A stretch of 64,000 nucleotides of DNA. It comes from Cristatella mucedo (taxonomy: Eukaryota > Bryozoa > Phylactolaemata > Cristatellidae). The notes beneath the pieces are model-generated. The model was not told where the DNA came from. It saw only the letters and a list, made by a program, of their open reading frames with translations, and did not search any database. The stretch is from the NCBI GenBank assembly GCA_009760855.2, contig WPIO01000001.1, positions 10,244,501 to 10,308,500 on the forward strand. The letters run 5' to 3'. Position numbers and translations under genes: made by a program. Shown here one piece after another: positions 33,541 through 47,579 of the stretch. Numbering within the stretch: position 1 is the stretch's first letter; every line of letters starts with the position of its first letter.

Positions 33541-33984
33541 TGTCATTCTGGTCTGAATCGGCATGCTAGCTTGCTAACGACCTAACCCTGGGTCTTCTTG
33601 GAAGAAGCAAGAAAGCCTCGAGGAGCTCATCTTAAAAGAGACAGTCAGCTTGAGAGTATCGTCAGGGAATGAAGCAGTATGTCGTAACATGAGGCTTTCA
33701 AACTTTAAGCAGCTATCAAAGGGGCTACCTAGAGTCCGAGCAAACTAGGACGGTTGCAGTAAAGGATCGCCAATTAGTAGAGCAAAGTATCCTAGTCCAG
33801 CTGCATGCTTGGAGTGGCCTGTGTGAACAGGAGTTTAGTTTTATCATCGTTTAGTTTAAGGAAATTGACCGATATCATGAGCAAAATGTTCGGCAGCTTG
33901 CTGCTAAAATGGTTTTCAACCCCCAACCACCCGGTTACGATTGGCCACCCCATGAGAAGTCAAGGTGCAGCCCCTCTGGCACAA

Positions 33985-34425
33985 TTAATATGTAATGTAA
34001 TGTAATGTATCTCCGTCTGTAACTCCACAAAGCCATAAAGACTACGTGGGTGTTATGCAGGACAGTTTTATATAGTGAACTCACAACCTAATCGGCCTTC
34101 GGTACGAATTTGGAAGCCAACAGACTTCTTCTCACGCAACAAAGAGAAAGTGGGAAGCATAGCAGAGTCAGGGGTGCAGTTGAGGTAGTACGTAGCATGG
34201 CAGTAGCTGCTCATGACAACTGGAAAAGATATGCCATAGTCGGTAGCAGGAGAGTAGTTGTCATGGTTCAAGAATCGTGGAAGCGAGTTCCACAGTCTGG
34301 AACCTGCAGAGCTAAAGCTTCTGTCGCCAATGGTCTTTAAGCAGAGGAATGGAACAGCTAATCTATAGACCATACGGGACCTGAGGGCACGAGGAGGCTG
34401 AAACTGGTGCAGCAGTTCAGCTAGG
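33985..34425 (-). mobile_element. LINE-B 3' end
   Basis: Minus-oriented LINE-B 3' part with KTIGDRSFSSAGSRLWNSLP and SAMLPTFSLLREKKSVGF, then the GGAGATAC-type tail end. It is truncated at a TA microsatellite (34428-34462). Confidence 0.85.
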
Positions 34426-34468
<43 letters not shown>

Positions 34469-34841
34469 GCATTCTAAGAAACTGCCCTTAAGTGCCCCAA
34501 GCCTCAAGCACAAAGCTTGTTCAAATATAGTGGCTAGGACTTCTAAGTATTTGCCTTGGACATACTCAATATCCAGTTTATGTCGCGTAGCCAGTAAAGC
34601 AAGTGGTCGAACAACATTGTACACTCAGTCAGTGTAGCCAAATGCTGAGTGTGGTTGGAGACATATCTCGCGATCAGTATTACTGGTGCAGTAAGAACTC
34701 ACGTCATCGCCAGTTCAGCAGTGATACATTGCGACCAGGAACCCATTCTATTATTGCCAATGATTGGAGTACCAATTCTTTCAGCTCATTGACTCTAATG
34801 CATACCACGTCTACCCGCCCTTGCAATTTCCAAGTACTTTC

Positions 34842-35297
<456 letters not shown>

Positions 35298-35309
35298 CTG
35301 TCACTCATT

Positions 35310-35425
35310 CTCTTTCTCCCACGGGTAAGGTGCTTGCCTTTAATGACCACGGTCATGGGCTCGAGCCTTTCGGCTGACGTAATGTGCTTAGATAGAGATG
35401 GGGTTCTCTTGGGCATGATACAAAC
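35310..35425 (+). mobile_element. SINE S2-like copy, partial
   Basis: After the CT tract: GGGTAAGGTGCTTGCCTTTA, GGGCTCGAGCC as B box, and a LINE-A-like tail (GATGGGGTTCTCTTGGGC). The first part of the head is lost in the microsatellite. Confidence 0.6.
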
Positions 35426-36575
35426 GACTCACATATACGTCAGCATTTCCCCTTTTATTTGTCTATTTTTCATTAATAGAAAGTAAGAGGGACTAAGCGC
35501 GGTCAGAGTAGACAGGGATGAGAGAAAGGCACACAACAGGAATGCAATCGTATAATCACTTTTCGAATGATCTCCTGATGTGGCAAATCAAATCTGTCAA
35601 AAGGTGACAAATCAACTGCATCCGTTCTGCAATCCCAGAGTCAAGCCTTGCGACTGACATGTACGTTTCGTCAAACCACGGATAGTTGGATTTTTTTTTA
35701 TAAAACCGTGTATTCAAGAAGCTACTTAATGCTGTGTCATTAGGAGAACACAGTTGTGATTGGATAAGAGCTATCTAGGATATGCAGTCACGAGCCTCTG
35801 TGACGGCACTCTTGCAGATTGGGCATCGGTGCTTTGTGGGCAGACAATTCACAAGTGGCCAAGATGTGCAGAAACAAAAACAGTACAGGCTACGTTGGTG
35901 ATTTACCTGCATGACATGCTTAGAAATGCTGAAGGCATAAGCGTCGACAAGATTGCTGATATGAGAGATGTGTCCGGATGCTTTCCGGTGCATGCTGGTA
36001 ATGATTTAGCACCTTCAGTTTGGGAGAAATATTGTGTTGTCCTAGTAAGTGAGCATCCTGCTGCACGCGTGTACGAATGGTTGGCGTATACATTTTCTTG
36101 ACCTTGCAATGCTGTAGCCACTGGTCAATTAAGATACACACCACTGAGCTAAGGGAATCACTCTGTTCCCTTCTTCAAAGATGATTCTAGCTCTTTGCTG
36201 AAGCTGCAGGAAAGCTGCAGTGCTCGCAACATACAAATGCTTAAGTAGGATACGTGCTTAGAAATGCTATGGGATTCTTTCACATTTAATTCTAGTAGAG
36301 CTTGCAAGCATACAGTTCGCAAGCGACAGAGCTGACAACCGAATTTAATTAACTCCTTGAGCTATCAGTGGCGCACTTTTGCCATTTCCAGCTATTTTAT
36401 CAGGATCTCTTCTTGAGAGTTGAGACCAGCGGCTGCTATGCTTGGATGAGCCACGACTACTGAGGAAGTCCTACCAATGGCTTGGTTCAACTCACTGTCC
36501 CAAGTGGTGATGCAATGACCCGTTTCGCGCTCGCACGGCGCAGGCCAGCGTGGCAGTGGATTCTGCTCGACCTAC
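35426..36575. other. RasGRF intron, no gene recognised
   Basis: An open frame of 113 residues (35760-36101, +) and overlapping minus frames have no motif that convinces me. A CPICKSA stretch on the minus strand recalls a zinc knuckle half but has no partner. Confidence 0.4.
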
Positions 36576-36661
36576 CCAAGCTCGAAGTGGCCAACGTCAT
36601 CTTGGGGCAAGCCCCAGCCGTGGCTGCTGCGAACGCAGCCGTGGCTGCCGACGAGCTGAAT
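36576..36661 (-). CDS. RASGRF: RasGRF exon: Ala-rich linker block
   Basis: The acceptor CTCGCTCTTCAG adds one base, then FSSSAATAAFAAATAGACPK and MTLATSSL follow to the donor TTGG|GTAGGT (phase 1), which joins the VLNVL exon in frame. The block parallels SALSAASAFAIATAGA..MSLAS in RASGRF1, a segment absent from other RasGEFs. The alternative acceptor ATTCAG (upper end 36655) also keeps phase. The surrounding 600 bases are GC-rich and may hold more linker sequence. Confidence 0.75.
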
Positions 36662-38934
36662 CTGAAGAGCGAGCAGAGGCATTGCACCGGCTGCCGCTGC
36701 GCTTAGCAACAGCCGCGGAGGCTGAGCGGAGAGGCAAGATGCAACATTCACAGGTGAGGGTAGCGGTGTCAATTGGCAGTACCTGCCTCGGTGGGTAGAT
36801 TGGGGGCCTTGGCAAGGCGATCATGGGCGGGAGAACGTGTGAGTATGCAGTCGGTGCAGCGGCAAAACCGAGGGGCCGCTGCATAGCGATGGGGCGGCAG
36901 CCAAGCGATAAGCCTGCACTCGTTGCTGCACTCATGGGTTCGATGGTCGTGCATCACGTCCAGGTGAAGGGTAAAAGCTGCCAGAAGGGATCGCAAAGCC
37001 GCAGAGCAACAGACCGGCAAGGCCGACTGCAGCTCAGCTAGATGCGCTCGCGTCTGCATCGGCTACGCGCTATGTTAGCTATGCTGCCGAGGAGGCTCGG
37101 CTAGCAGAAACCGGTGCGCCAAACGTAGCACGCGGCTTACACACAGCAAGCAGTGGCACTGCGGCTAAGGAAGGAGAAAAGAGACGCAAAGTGCACGTAC
37201 AGCTGCTAGGGGGTTGCACTAGGTCGGTACGCACTAGTGCACGTACAGCTGCTGGGCGGGTTGCCCTAGATCGGTACACATTAAGTTGTTAGAAATCTGA
37301 GACCGGGAACGTCTGCGAAAGTCGTGCTGTTCGCGCTTTTGCCTGCACAGAGGCGAGAAGTAAAAAAAAAGTTAAAGAAAACGTGAACAGAGACAGTATT
37401 AGCTGAGCGATGGAAATAAAAAGGTTCATTTTCGATGGTAGTAGGATCATTAGGAAGCTGATGAAACTTTTGAGCTCAAATGAAGCTTTTTTTCACCGGC
37501 GAGTTGGTGACAAAATGTTCAAAACTAGCTCAAACTCACCGGTTTAAAACAGAAAATTAGACGCTATCAGAAATAAGTAGTACTTGCTGCCAGGCAGGGT
37601 AAAATGTTGTGAGAAGCAGAGTGTACAGAGGACAGAAGTCTTTAAACTGGGGTATGATAATAATTTATAAGCAGGTGAGAAAAGAGGGTCAAATATACTA
37701 TGCAATTAATAGATGAAAACTTAAAGCACACGGCAAAATGGAGTAGCTGGTTACGGGATGGGGCGAGTGAATTTGCCGGAGCAGCTACAGCGTGCCACAG
37801 TAGCAGTTTGGTGTGTCTACATGGCTAAGGTGACCGACCCGTTGAGATACCTTCTTGGCTTCAGCCATTGCTCGGTCGCAAACGTCCTGAAGAGTAACAT
37901 TATTGCACCCCAACATGACCGGAAGAGTAGCAGTCTGCCAGTGCATGCACGTACGATAGGACTTGGTTGCAAGGCGGCTTGCAGCAATTTTAAACAGAGA
38001 ACAAACAAGCTAAGGTTGCCGAACTGCTGAGCAATTCAGGCAACTTTCATGCATCGGCTCATCGCCATAGGTGCAGCTGCAATGCCTCACCTATTTAGCG
38101 ACTGCCTTGACGAGGTCACGATGCTGCCGAGCTTTGTAGGAGGCTCTCGACTATGCGAGGCCGATGGCAGCCCACCGGTGCTTGTTGAATGCTGCTCGTT
38201 GCTGCTTCGCACTATCGGAAAAAGCAATTAGCACTGACTGCATAGTTTTGTCGGAATTTAGTCTGTAACATGGACACTTAAGGCCATCATCGACAATGAA
38301 ACACTTGAAAGAGCATCCTGGGGGTGAAAGATGCAGTCAGAGGCAATTAGGTTGTGCTGTTGTGATGCCGAGCAAACCCTGGCCACTTGCACATAATGAT
38401 GATGTCCAGCTACCTTACTGCTAGCAAATACTTGTAAAGTCACAGCAGCAGCTTAAAAAGGGATTTTGTAAATGTGTTCCAGAAGGCCTCCGATCTCAAC
38501 GTGCTCAAAATACGGTCTGAATCTCCCAGCTTGGAGCTATTGTTTGCTAACTGTTTTTTGCTAAGATCTTAATAAATTATATCAGCTCTCTATTGCCGGG
38601 ACTAGAAACTGCAGCAAGATAAACAATATCATTGGCACCTGTCATTTGTGCTAGCCAAATTTTGCATGAGATCTTGGCACTCAAAAAGAGAAATAAAAGA
38701 TGCAAGAAGAGGATTAGAGGAGAGACTGCTGTGATTTGCCAATTTTAGAAGGTACAACGGCAAAAGAAAAGAAAACCTGACTTGAGTAAATGCAGCCTTG
38801 ATACACGTAATCTACTAAGTTAAAACTAAATAGTCGCCCCGAGTAATTCAAATAGTAGCTGTGGCATATCTTTGTGAGTCCCTAGAAAACTTGCAGCACT
38901 AGCAAAACTACACGTTAAATTATCCTCATAATAT
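36662..38934. other. RasGRF intron or linker region, unresolved
   Basis: The GC-rich stretch 36.66-37.28 kb has overlapping open frames on both strands, none with a known motif. A 33-bp direct repeat with GTGCACGTACAGCTGCT cores lies near 37185-37265. The rest is AT-rich with no gene recognised. Confidence 0.4.
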
Positions 38935-39175
38935 AATAACATCATAATAATATATTTATATAGTGCCTTCAGAGAACTCAATCTCTTTCTAGGCACTTTA
39001 TAGATGCTGCAAAGGAAGCACGATCGAATGGTTAATGGTAGCATACACAATATCAACAAGCATGACATGGTTATGGGTAACATGCACAAGGTCAGCATGC
39101 AAGTATGTATGGTTAGTGGCAATATGCAGGGTCAGCACGTAAGCATGTAAAGGACGAATCACACGGACTCACTAA
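38935..39175 (-). mobile_element. LINE-A 3' UTR fragment
   Basis: Minus-oriented 3' end of LINE-A (ATAGTGCCTTCAGAGAACTC, ..CATGCAC..GTCAGCATGC) up to the start of the coding end. Confidence 0.8.
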
Positions 39176-39186
39176 TTATCTAATCA

Positions 39187-39250
39187 TACATACATACATA
39201 TATATATATATGTGTGTGTGTGTGTATATATATGTGTATGTATATATATG

Positions 39251-39342
<92 letters not shown>

Positions 39343-39358
39343 CATGTATGTATGTATA
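39187..39358. repeat. Compound (TA)n/(TG)n microsatellite
   Basis: Alternating TA and TG runs including an uninterrupted TG run of about 80 bases (39258-39338). The His-Thr and Cys-Val frames across it are artefacts. Confidence 0.97.
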
Positions 39359-39869
39359 TCTAAGTAAGCATTTGGGCATCACTGGTTTATTTGATTGTCT
39401 CATATCACAGAGACATCTTCTTGTGTTTGCATTAGGCTGGGGCTATCCTGGATATGCCTGACCTCTGGATACCATAGACTCAAGTCCTACCAGCACTTAA
39501 GCCAATTCTACAGAAGGACGAACTCTTTTGAGTGTCTTGATCTAGCTGCTGCTTCAAGCTATATTTTTTGCATTTTGTAACATGTTTGATACACGTCTTC
39601 AGTTGGAAAAATCCAATCAGGTTGCTGTTTACAACGGCAGAGAATCACAAGGTTAAAATTATCATGTGGCAGATCAATTTTCTGAGCATTAATGAATAAA
39701 AAGAATTGATGTACAATAAAAATTATTGAAGCTATTCTTTGACGTTCAATTTAGTTTCGTGGTTTCAACCTATGCTACAGAGCTCCAGCTAACTTGGAGA
39801 TATACATACTAAAAATTGGATAAGACTATTACAACTAATAGCTTTAATTTATCTCTAAAAAATCTTTTA

Positions 39870-40390
39870 AAAATATCTCAGATCTACTCCCCCACCAGGC
39901 CAAGCATCGTACCACCCGCTTTTCGGTATCCGACAGTCTACAAATACCTCGTACAAACCTCAAATCCTTTGGAGACCGTGCATTTAGTTCGTATGCCCCC
40001 AAGGCCTGGAACTTCCTCCCGACTTGCGTCAGAAACATCAGAACATCCCCTGACTTGACCACATTTAAAAAAAACTTAAAAGCACACCTATTTAGGACAG
40101 CAATTAGTGGGTCCCTGTGATTCGTCTTTCATGTGCTTATGCGTGCTGACACTGTGCATACTGCCACAAACCACATTTGTATGCTGACCCTGAGCATGTC
40201 ACCCCTAACCATGTTATTCATGTTGTTTAGGATGTTATGATATTACTATTATTGTTAACATTATTATGTTATGATATTACATGATATTACTCACCATTCA
40301 ATTGTGTTTCCTTTTGCAGCAATGTAAAGTGCCTAGAAAGAGATTGAGTTCTCTGAGGGCGCTTTATCAAATGCATTATTATTATTATAA
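39870..40390 (+). mobile_element. LINE-A 3' end, plus orientation
   Basis: Starts at ..QIYSPTRPSI (frameshifted ..LLPHQAKH) and runs through FGDRAFSSYAPKAWN, the 3' UTR and the ATTATTATTA tail. A nine-base insertion occurs in the ..RTSPDLTTF segment. Confidence 0.85.
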
Positions 40391-42089
40391 GTTTGGCTAG
40401 CACTAACCTAGCCGAGGTGCCATAACGTCAGCTGCCACTCAGCTATTGGAGTTAGCACCCATGGATTTATATTAATCTTTCGTTGGTGAGCCAGTGATTG
40501 TTAGCACCAGGTTGGTAGCATATAATGCAGGGTTGTTGTAGCCAAACACCTAAGCTAACCAGTGGTTGACTAACCAAAAAGTTACTAAGTCTCATAAGTC
40601 TTTGCTGAATGTGAACATCACTATGCAAGACCAAGGGCAAATGCAATACCTTTAGGCGATGGTGCTCTGTGTGCAGGTTCTGCTGAATGAAGTAGCAGCT
40701 CGGTTGCTGATCGTGGCAGACATTTTTCACTTTTTGAAGTTGCACACTTTGGCATTCCGACTGTTGGCGACAAGGCCGGCTCCTTTGCACCGTCTTCCAA
40801 TGAGCCGGCTCGAAGGACATGCCTGGCATTTCTCCTGCAGTTATCTGCAGATTGGTGGCTAAGAGCTTTGCTGACAATGGCCGGTACGTTCTGCAGAACA
40901 GAGTTGCATGTTAAACCGATGCTTTCCGGTCGAAAGAAATCTGTGATGTATGCAGGCCAGCTTATTTTTGCCTAGCTGATCAATATGCAATGTCGTGAAA
41001 TCCAAATTAGAAATGCCACTTAAATTCTTCTCGTAAAGTAATACAAAGCAACCCCGAAGATTATATATCTATGGAAACGTAAATGAAATGGCCGTGGAGA
41101 ACATCCGAGCACTCTGCCCTGATAAAAATAATGAGCCAGTATCTCGATTTCTGCAGCAATTTCCAAAGGTACACAACCCCTCAACCATGATAATGTGACT
41201 TACACCACTGCTGGATAGACAGAAAAATGCTGACTATAAATATATTAGCACTGCTCCTGAGGCACAATCAGAAAATAAAAAATGGTATGATAATAATAAT
41301 CTCATACGAAAATAATTAATTAAATTGAAGAAATGTACATAATTAATTGGTATCTCTGCATGCAGCACACTGCCACTCAGTAGGGTAGTAATAATAGAGT
41401 GGCAAGTGGTGGATCCCTATCCCAGACCCGCTTATAGGAAAGTGAGAGCTGAGTTTCGTGTTCACTGCACAGTTTGCTGTCCATGCGGCAAATGAAGCAA
41501 GTGCGTGCTATGTAAGTCTGTTGAACTCGGTACTCAAAAACCAAGCAGGTATATTTCTATTTGGACGTTAAGGATCCTTTAAAGACATTTTACTTGCATT
41601 GGTGGGGTCGAAAAAGGAAAAAAGTTAAGACCAATGAATTACTTTTAAATGTCAGTTAATTCAACAGCCACATTTATATACAGAAAAGCCTTAGCGACTG
41701 TCACTCCCCACGCGGTACGAAATAAAGGATTGTCTTCTGTACGACTGGAACCCAGGTTTTGAAGTGTGAGCACCTTTGGGGTGTAGCAGCATGCCACCCT
41801 CGCACCATCAATATGAGGGGACAGGCCAGTGGCTTGCCGAAAAGACCTGTCTGAGCAGTCATGCAAGGACTTGCTGCCCGAATGGGCTGGGTTTAGTCTT
41901 GGTTTCGCCCATGCCTCCTACGGCTGTTGATCTTCTCCGAAGTATGCATTTATGGTATTAGGCTTAGGCCCAGAGAAAGTGCACTAAAAGCCTAAGTGGC
42001 TTCTGGTGTGCATATATTATCAAACAGACCACGTCCCTCATCGGAGAGAAAGTGAGAAGATGAGTCAAGAGGGCAGCCGAGGAATTAAG
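40391..42089. other. RasGRF intron; one diverged SINE
   Basis: Apart from an S1-like minus-oriented SINE at about 41680-41815 (AAGCCTTAGCGACTGTCAC, ..GGGTTCCAGTC as decayed B box), nothing is recognised. A 136-residue minus frame at 40467-40877 has no motif. Confidence 0.5.
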
Positions 42090-43735
42090 AAGCATGAAAC
42101 CAAGATTTGTAATGCTTCTTTGGGAAAAGGGGTCATCCCCAAGTCCTTCAAATCGGCAATCGTTAGACCCATACTTGAAAAGCCTGGATTAGATACAGAG
42201 GTCCTTGTAAACTATCGCCCAGTTCCATTCTTCCTTTCTTGTCGAAGATTCTTGAAAAAATTGTTGCTGAGCAGCTGGTTGAACATATTGAAAATAATGA
42301 AATGTCAGAAACATATCAATCAGGGTTCAAGAGGCAGCACTCTACTGAAACTGCTCTCCTCCGTGTTAACAATGACGTACTACATGGCAACGATGACGGG
42401 AATGTCACTGCCCTAGTTCTGCTAGATCTGTCTGCTGCCTTCGACACCATTGATCACGAGGTTCTGCTTGAACGACTGAGAACAAGATTGGTCTGGCAGA
42501 CGAAGCACTGGCGTGTTTTAAATCCTTCTTGCCTGATCGTGTTCAATCCGTGTCGTGTGGGGGTCAGGTCTCACACACGAGAAGGGTCACCGGTAGAGTC
42601 CTCAAGGGTCTGTACTCGGTCCCTTGCTGTTCTCCATTTACACACAACCTCTAGGAAAAGTCATTAAAACCCATGGAATAGGATATCACTTTCATGCTGC
42701 CGATACTCAGCTGTATTTGTCATTCAAACCGTCGGAATCTGCTGCAGCAACTGAGAAACTGAATGCTTGCCTTGCCGATATGTCGGAAAACTTCCTGAAA
42801 TTAAATGATGATAAAACCAAACTGCTGCTCATAGGGCACCCTAAGCGTGTACCTGGATTAAAAGACTTTGCTCTTCTAATAGGTCAGGCTTGTGCGACCA
42901 TCACCACTTGCTCAAAATTTAGGTGTCGTTTTCGACTGCTGCCTCAATTTCAAAAGCTTCATTCAGAAGACTGCTTCCACAGCTAGCCATCACGTCCGAT
43001 ACCTATCCAAGATCAGAAGCTGTCTCCCACAGTGGCTTGTAAAAAATTTAACTAGCTCCTTAGTTCTGTGTCGTCTTGATTATTGTAATTCCCTTTTGGC
43101 TGGGCTACCAAGGAAAGCTATTAGGCCACTGCAGCTGACTCTGAATATGGCTGCAAGGCGAGTCTTCAAGTCCCAGAGGTTTGAGCGCGTGTCACCTTTG
43201 CTGAAAGAGCTAGGATGGTTGCCGGTTGAGCAAAGGATACAGAGCAAAGTTCTTACGCTGACCCACAAGGCCCGCCACGGCTTGGCTCCTTCGTACCTTG
43301 CTGAACTGCTGCACCAGTTTCAGCCTGTTTGCGCCCTCAGGTCCTATGTGGACAATAAATTAGCTGTTCCATTCCTCTGCTTAAAGACCGTTGGCAACAG
43401 AAGCTTTAGCTCTGCAGGTTCCAAACTATGGAACTCGCTTCCACAATTCTTACACCATGACAACTACTCTCCTGCTGCCGACTATGGCATATCTTTTCCA
43501 GTGGTCCTGAGCAGTGACTGCCATGATACTTACTACCGCAGCTGCACCCCTGACTCTGCTATGCTTCCCACTTTCTCTTTGTTGCGTGAGAGGAAATTTG
43601 TTGGCTACCGAATGCATACTAAAAGCTGCTTAGGCTGTGAGTGTGCTGTACAAAACTCTCTTGCGTAACACCCACATGGTCTTTATGACTTTGTGGAGTT
43701 ACAGACGGAGATACATACATACATGAAAGAGCATA
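42090..43735 (+). mobile_element. LINE-B, longest copy (frameshifted)
   Basis: Plus-oriented L2-like element of about 1.6 kb. Reverse-transcriptase blocks run over three frames: [27 protein letters not shown] (42239-42667 frame), [20 protein letters not shown] and [17 protein letters not shown] 258-residue C-terminal frame (42892-43668) contains LDYCNSLLAGLP, GWLPVEQRI and GSKLWNSLPQF. The catalytic box reads FHAAD instead of FYADD (42690-42704). The end is GGAGATACATACATACAT. Frameshifts and the lost Asp show it is dead; the endonuclease domain is missing. Confidence 0.9.
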
Positions 43736-44045
43736 GTAGGACTGCTGGAAAGAATGTATCGAAGTCGGTAGCAGGAGAGAAGATATCATTTCAAAATAAT
43801 TGTGGGGCTATTTCCACAGTCTCGGATCTTCAGAGCAAAAGCTTCTGCGACCAACAGACTTTAAGTGAAAGAATGGGGCAGCTAGTTTACTTTCCATAGA
43901 AGACCTGAGAGCCCAATGAGGCTGAAACTGGTCCAGCAGTTAAGCTAGGTATGAAGGAGCCAAGCCGTGGTAGGCGTTGTGGGTCAGAGTCAGAATTTTG
44001 CTCTGTATTTGTTGATCAACCGGAAGCCATGACAGCTCCTTGAGT
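43736..44045 (-). mobile_element. LINE-B fragment, inverted next to the longer copy
   Basis: Minus-oriented LINE-B coding remnant beginning immediately after the tail of the plus copy. It contains the region equivalent to ..AELLHQFQP and WLPVEQRI in reverse and lacks its own 3' terminus. Confidence 0.75.
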
Positions 44046-45544
44046 AAAGAAGGCATATGCAATACAATAGAAAAATGCAATCACTAAACCTAAAATCCCA
44101 AAAGCCGTAACATTACTTTGCTTTGAATTATTTTTAGGTGAGGATCTATTGCATCGATCCATTGACCAGGTGATGGAATTTTTGGGAGACACTTTTGGAC
44201 TTAACATCCCATGCTGTCCCAAAATGCCACCACGATGGCACTGAGAAACCTCCACCTCCCCCACTACATTTGGCATCCAGTAATGAGTCAAGCTGTCCGT
44301 ACAGCCAGCTGTTCGAACCCCCGGCACGCCAGAGACCCGAATCCACGACACCGACTCCTAGAACACTATGACGATCCCTAAAAACTTATTTGGAACTAGC
44401 TCAAGGTTTTCGTAAAAATCTTGAGCAGCACCTGCCACGTGGCTATGACTCTGGTGATTACTTAAAATGAGATGAGTAAGTTCATCACAGGTACACAGCC
44501 AATTCAAATAAATAAGAAGCCATAGCCCATGTGTAACTCGATATCTTGCATTAGAAACTAACAAAATGAACTTAACATTACTTAGGGGGGTCGGAGCATT
44601 GCTATTGGGGCACAGCTTCATTTCTACTGTTGCAGTTTAAGCAAAGACTTTGGTTGTGGAATTAACTTTTCATTTTTGCTATTATGTTCAAGAGTGTATA
44701 TGCTAGAACTAACCATACCGATGGGCATCCCTTTTCTGGGGTACCAGTTGCAGATAGCCAAAAGAATAGAAGAAAACGTGACTTCCTGTATAGCAGCTTT
44801 GAAACCATTCTTCTACTACATAGGCAGGGAAAGTATCAGCTAATATCGTAGCTTGTCAAATATAAGAAGAAAAAAGAGTGAACTTTCCTTCGTTTGGTGG
44901 CAGATATAGCTAAGGCATTCATTTTTCTCCTTCTAGCAGCAAGATTAGCAAAGCGAGAAAGCAGATGCAGAGCACTTGGCACACAGACAGAGCTCTGCAA
45001 ATGGGATTCTGCATTCGGAAGACTGTTACCTCGATGGCATCGGTAGTCTTGACTGACTCCTCTGGCTGCTGTCTCAGGTATGGACAGGACGCGCATCTTG
45101 GACTTAATGGGGCAGTTAGATGCATTGTGGGTTTGGCATCTGAAAAGCAACCAAAAGCTGAACAGTAGTGGTTCGGCTAGGAATAGACATCAACAGACAT
45201 GTATGAATAAGTCGATAGTACCTACGTGAAAGACGTTTCTCAATCATGGGCCACACAATGAGCCATGCAATAAGTTAGTTTTGAAAAACTTGCATTCAAA
45301 TTCGCAGAGCAATTGCAGGAAAATTACTCATAAGACCACTGCAGATGCAAAAGTAGTCAGTGTCATGCTCTTTCTCCTTCAAGGATGGTAAGGGGAACAT
45401 GTTCAAGAATCATCTGCATACACTCTGGTTCAAGTGGTAGTCGTGTCCTGCATTGGTTTGAAACTACTGACAATAGAGCCAAAACTAATCTCAAAATGTA
45501 AGCATCAATGAGATGTGGTTAGACTTGCACCATTGGAGAAATAT
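44046..45544. other. RasGRF intron, nothing recognised
   Basis: Short open frames only (for example 44016-44351 and 44836-45150 on the minus strand), without known motifs or convincing splice borders. Confidence 0.45.
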
Positions 45545-45710
45545 AATAAAAATAATAATGCATTTGATATAGCACCCTCAGAGAACTCAATCTTTTTCTA
45601 GGCACTTCACATTTGCTGCAAAGAAAACACGGTCGAATGGTTAGTGGTAGCATGCTCAATAAACAAAAAGAATAACATGGCTAGGGGTGACATGCACACT
45701 ACTTACTAAG
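45545..45710 (-). mobile_element. LINE-A 3' UTR fragment
   Basis: Minus-oriented 3' end (AATAATAATGCATTTGATAT.., ..CTAGGCACTTCACATTTGC). A shorter, more diverged copy of the same end lies at 47380-47465. Confidence 0.75.
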
Positions 45711-47539
45711 CATAGACGACTGCCTTGCCGGCTTGCATCTGCTGCTGCTAAAGCCAGTATCGTCTGGTGTGGCCAGTGGAGCAGCTAAACATCCGGTAGC
45801 GCATGAAGCAGACAAGCTTGGCCTTTTACTCAGTTCGCCTCTCTTTTCGTCAGCACCTAAAACAAGACCAGTATATGCCGATGGTTTTTTCTCATCTTAC
45901 CATCTGTCTGCAGAGTCATCGTTAGTGTTGGTTGGTAAGTGCCGCTATGCCTGAAGCTGCTTCCTCATCAGGCAAACCAGCAGCTGTCTCACATTTGCCA
46001 CAGCACGAATCGAATTGATTGTTGCATCTCGAACTGGCAGATATTTAATCTGGCAAGAACACGTATTCATGTCTCAAGACGGGTGAGTGCCCATGAGCTC
46101 GTGCTCCAGGGTTTAATGCAGACATCGGCATAATGACAATGCATGTTAGATTGAGTAGACATTAATGGCTTCCAAAAGCTGGTGATTTCTTTTGACTGGG
46201 CAAGCATGGAATAGAGTGCCGTAAAAAAGTATCGCTGTAACAAATTCGCAGCAAATACATGAAATGACTCTAGTGGCAGGCTTCCATTTGGTACTGCCAG
46301 TGGCTGATTTATAGCCGCTTTTACAAATCCTTGATAGCCGTCAATGGACTGGTGCTATCAGCTGACTACACCAAACATACGATAATGCCCTTCGAAAAAA
46401 CAACACCCACACTGATATCGTAGTGCTTGAGGTTAGGTGGTTTCATAGAAAAAATGGCCAGCACGAAGGTTTGTTGCTACATGCTATGTATGTGCTGTTA
46501 TGCTGCCATGCAGAATTGCTGGTTGCTACTAGTGACTAGCTTGCTTGTTAAACAATTCTGAATTTTCCAGCTGAAGGCTCGTTAGTATTTTTGCACTAGC
46601 CCTCGTCAGCCACAAGCAATGGCAGCGGCTTAGCGCTCCTCCTAATGCAACATGACAGTGGTGACGAAAACGATAGGGGCAACAGTGGGTAAAGAAAGCT
46701 GGGTGTAGACGATAGGTTTCCTCGTCATGCAACTTCTTTTGGGGTGCGAGCCTATACAATTCTCAATCAAATGCGCTTGAGTGACTTACAGAATAAAGCT
46801 CGAATAGGTGAGTGCCCAGTTTTTCTAATGCTAGATTAGCTCTTGAGCCTAATTTGGAAGAGCATCGGCTCATAGATTGCAGGAGCGTTTGATGTCATAA
46901 GTAAGCGTCTTTGTAGTGCTTCTTACTACATTCTTCTCGCCTTCATTACATTTAAATAAATGCCGTCCTCATCAAATAGATAGAGTCCAAATAAGATTTC
47001 AAAATGTAATTCTCTGATGGTGCTACACAAATGTATTATGATAAGATGATTGGCCTGTTGGAAAAAGCTGCTACCCACAGTGGCTTGCAATAGAGGAGCT
47101 GTGCAATAGAGGAGCTGAAATCAAGATCTCTTGTCACAAGGCTTTAAGCTGTCTCGTGGCACTGTGGCATAGACAGCAGCTAATTCTGTAGGCTACTAGC
47201 AGCTTACTACATTGGAATGACAAGATAGAAGCTGCACTTCAAAAACTGAAGAATGGAGGTCCCTTGAGCATGGGGATTGAGACTCTAATGAAGATAATTC
47301 CATTTTACCATACCGGTCAAGCCATTTTATGGCCTCTAAATAGCAAGAAAGAAACATACCTAATAGATAGATGGTAATAACAATAATAATACACTTGATA
47401 TAATGCCGTCAAAGAACTAAATCTCTTTCTAGGTACTTCACATTTTCTGCAACGGTCAACCCTTCTTTCCATCTTGCAAAGCTAGCATGATAGAGGGGGT
47501 GGCTAGTCAACCCATCATTTTATGATGCAGCTGCTTCGG
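45711..47539. other. RasGRF intron, nothing firm
   Basis: No supported exon. A short direct repeat (AATAGAGGAGCTG) occurs at 47090-47117 and a decayed LINE-A 3' end at 47380-47465. Confidence 0.45.
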
Positions 47540-47579
47540 CAGCTGCTACTTTCGTAACTTCGATGCTGGCTCATGCACG

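Noticed and set aside
35775-35993. CPICKSA stretch as a RING or zinc-knuckle exon
   Set aside because: No second pair of zinc ligands at the right spacing and no convincing splice borders.
39176-39461. His-Thr and Cys-Val open frames
   Set aside because: Translation of the TG/TA microsatellite.
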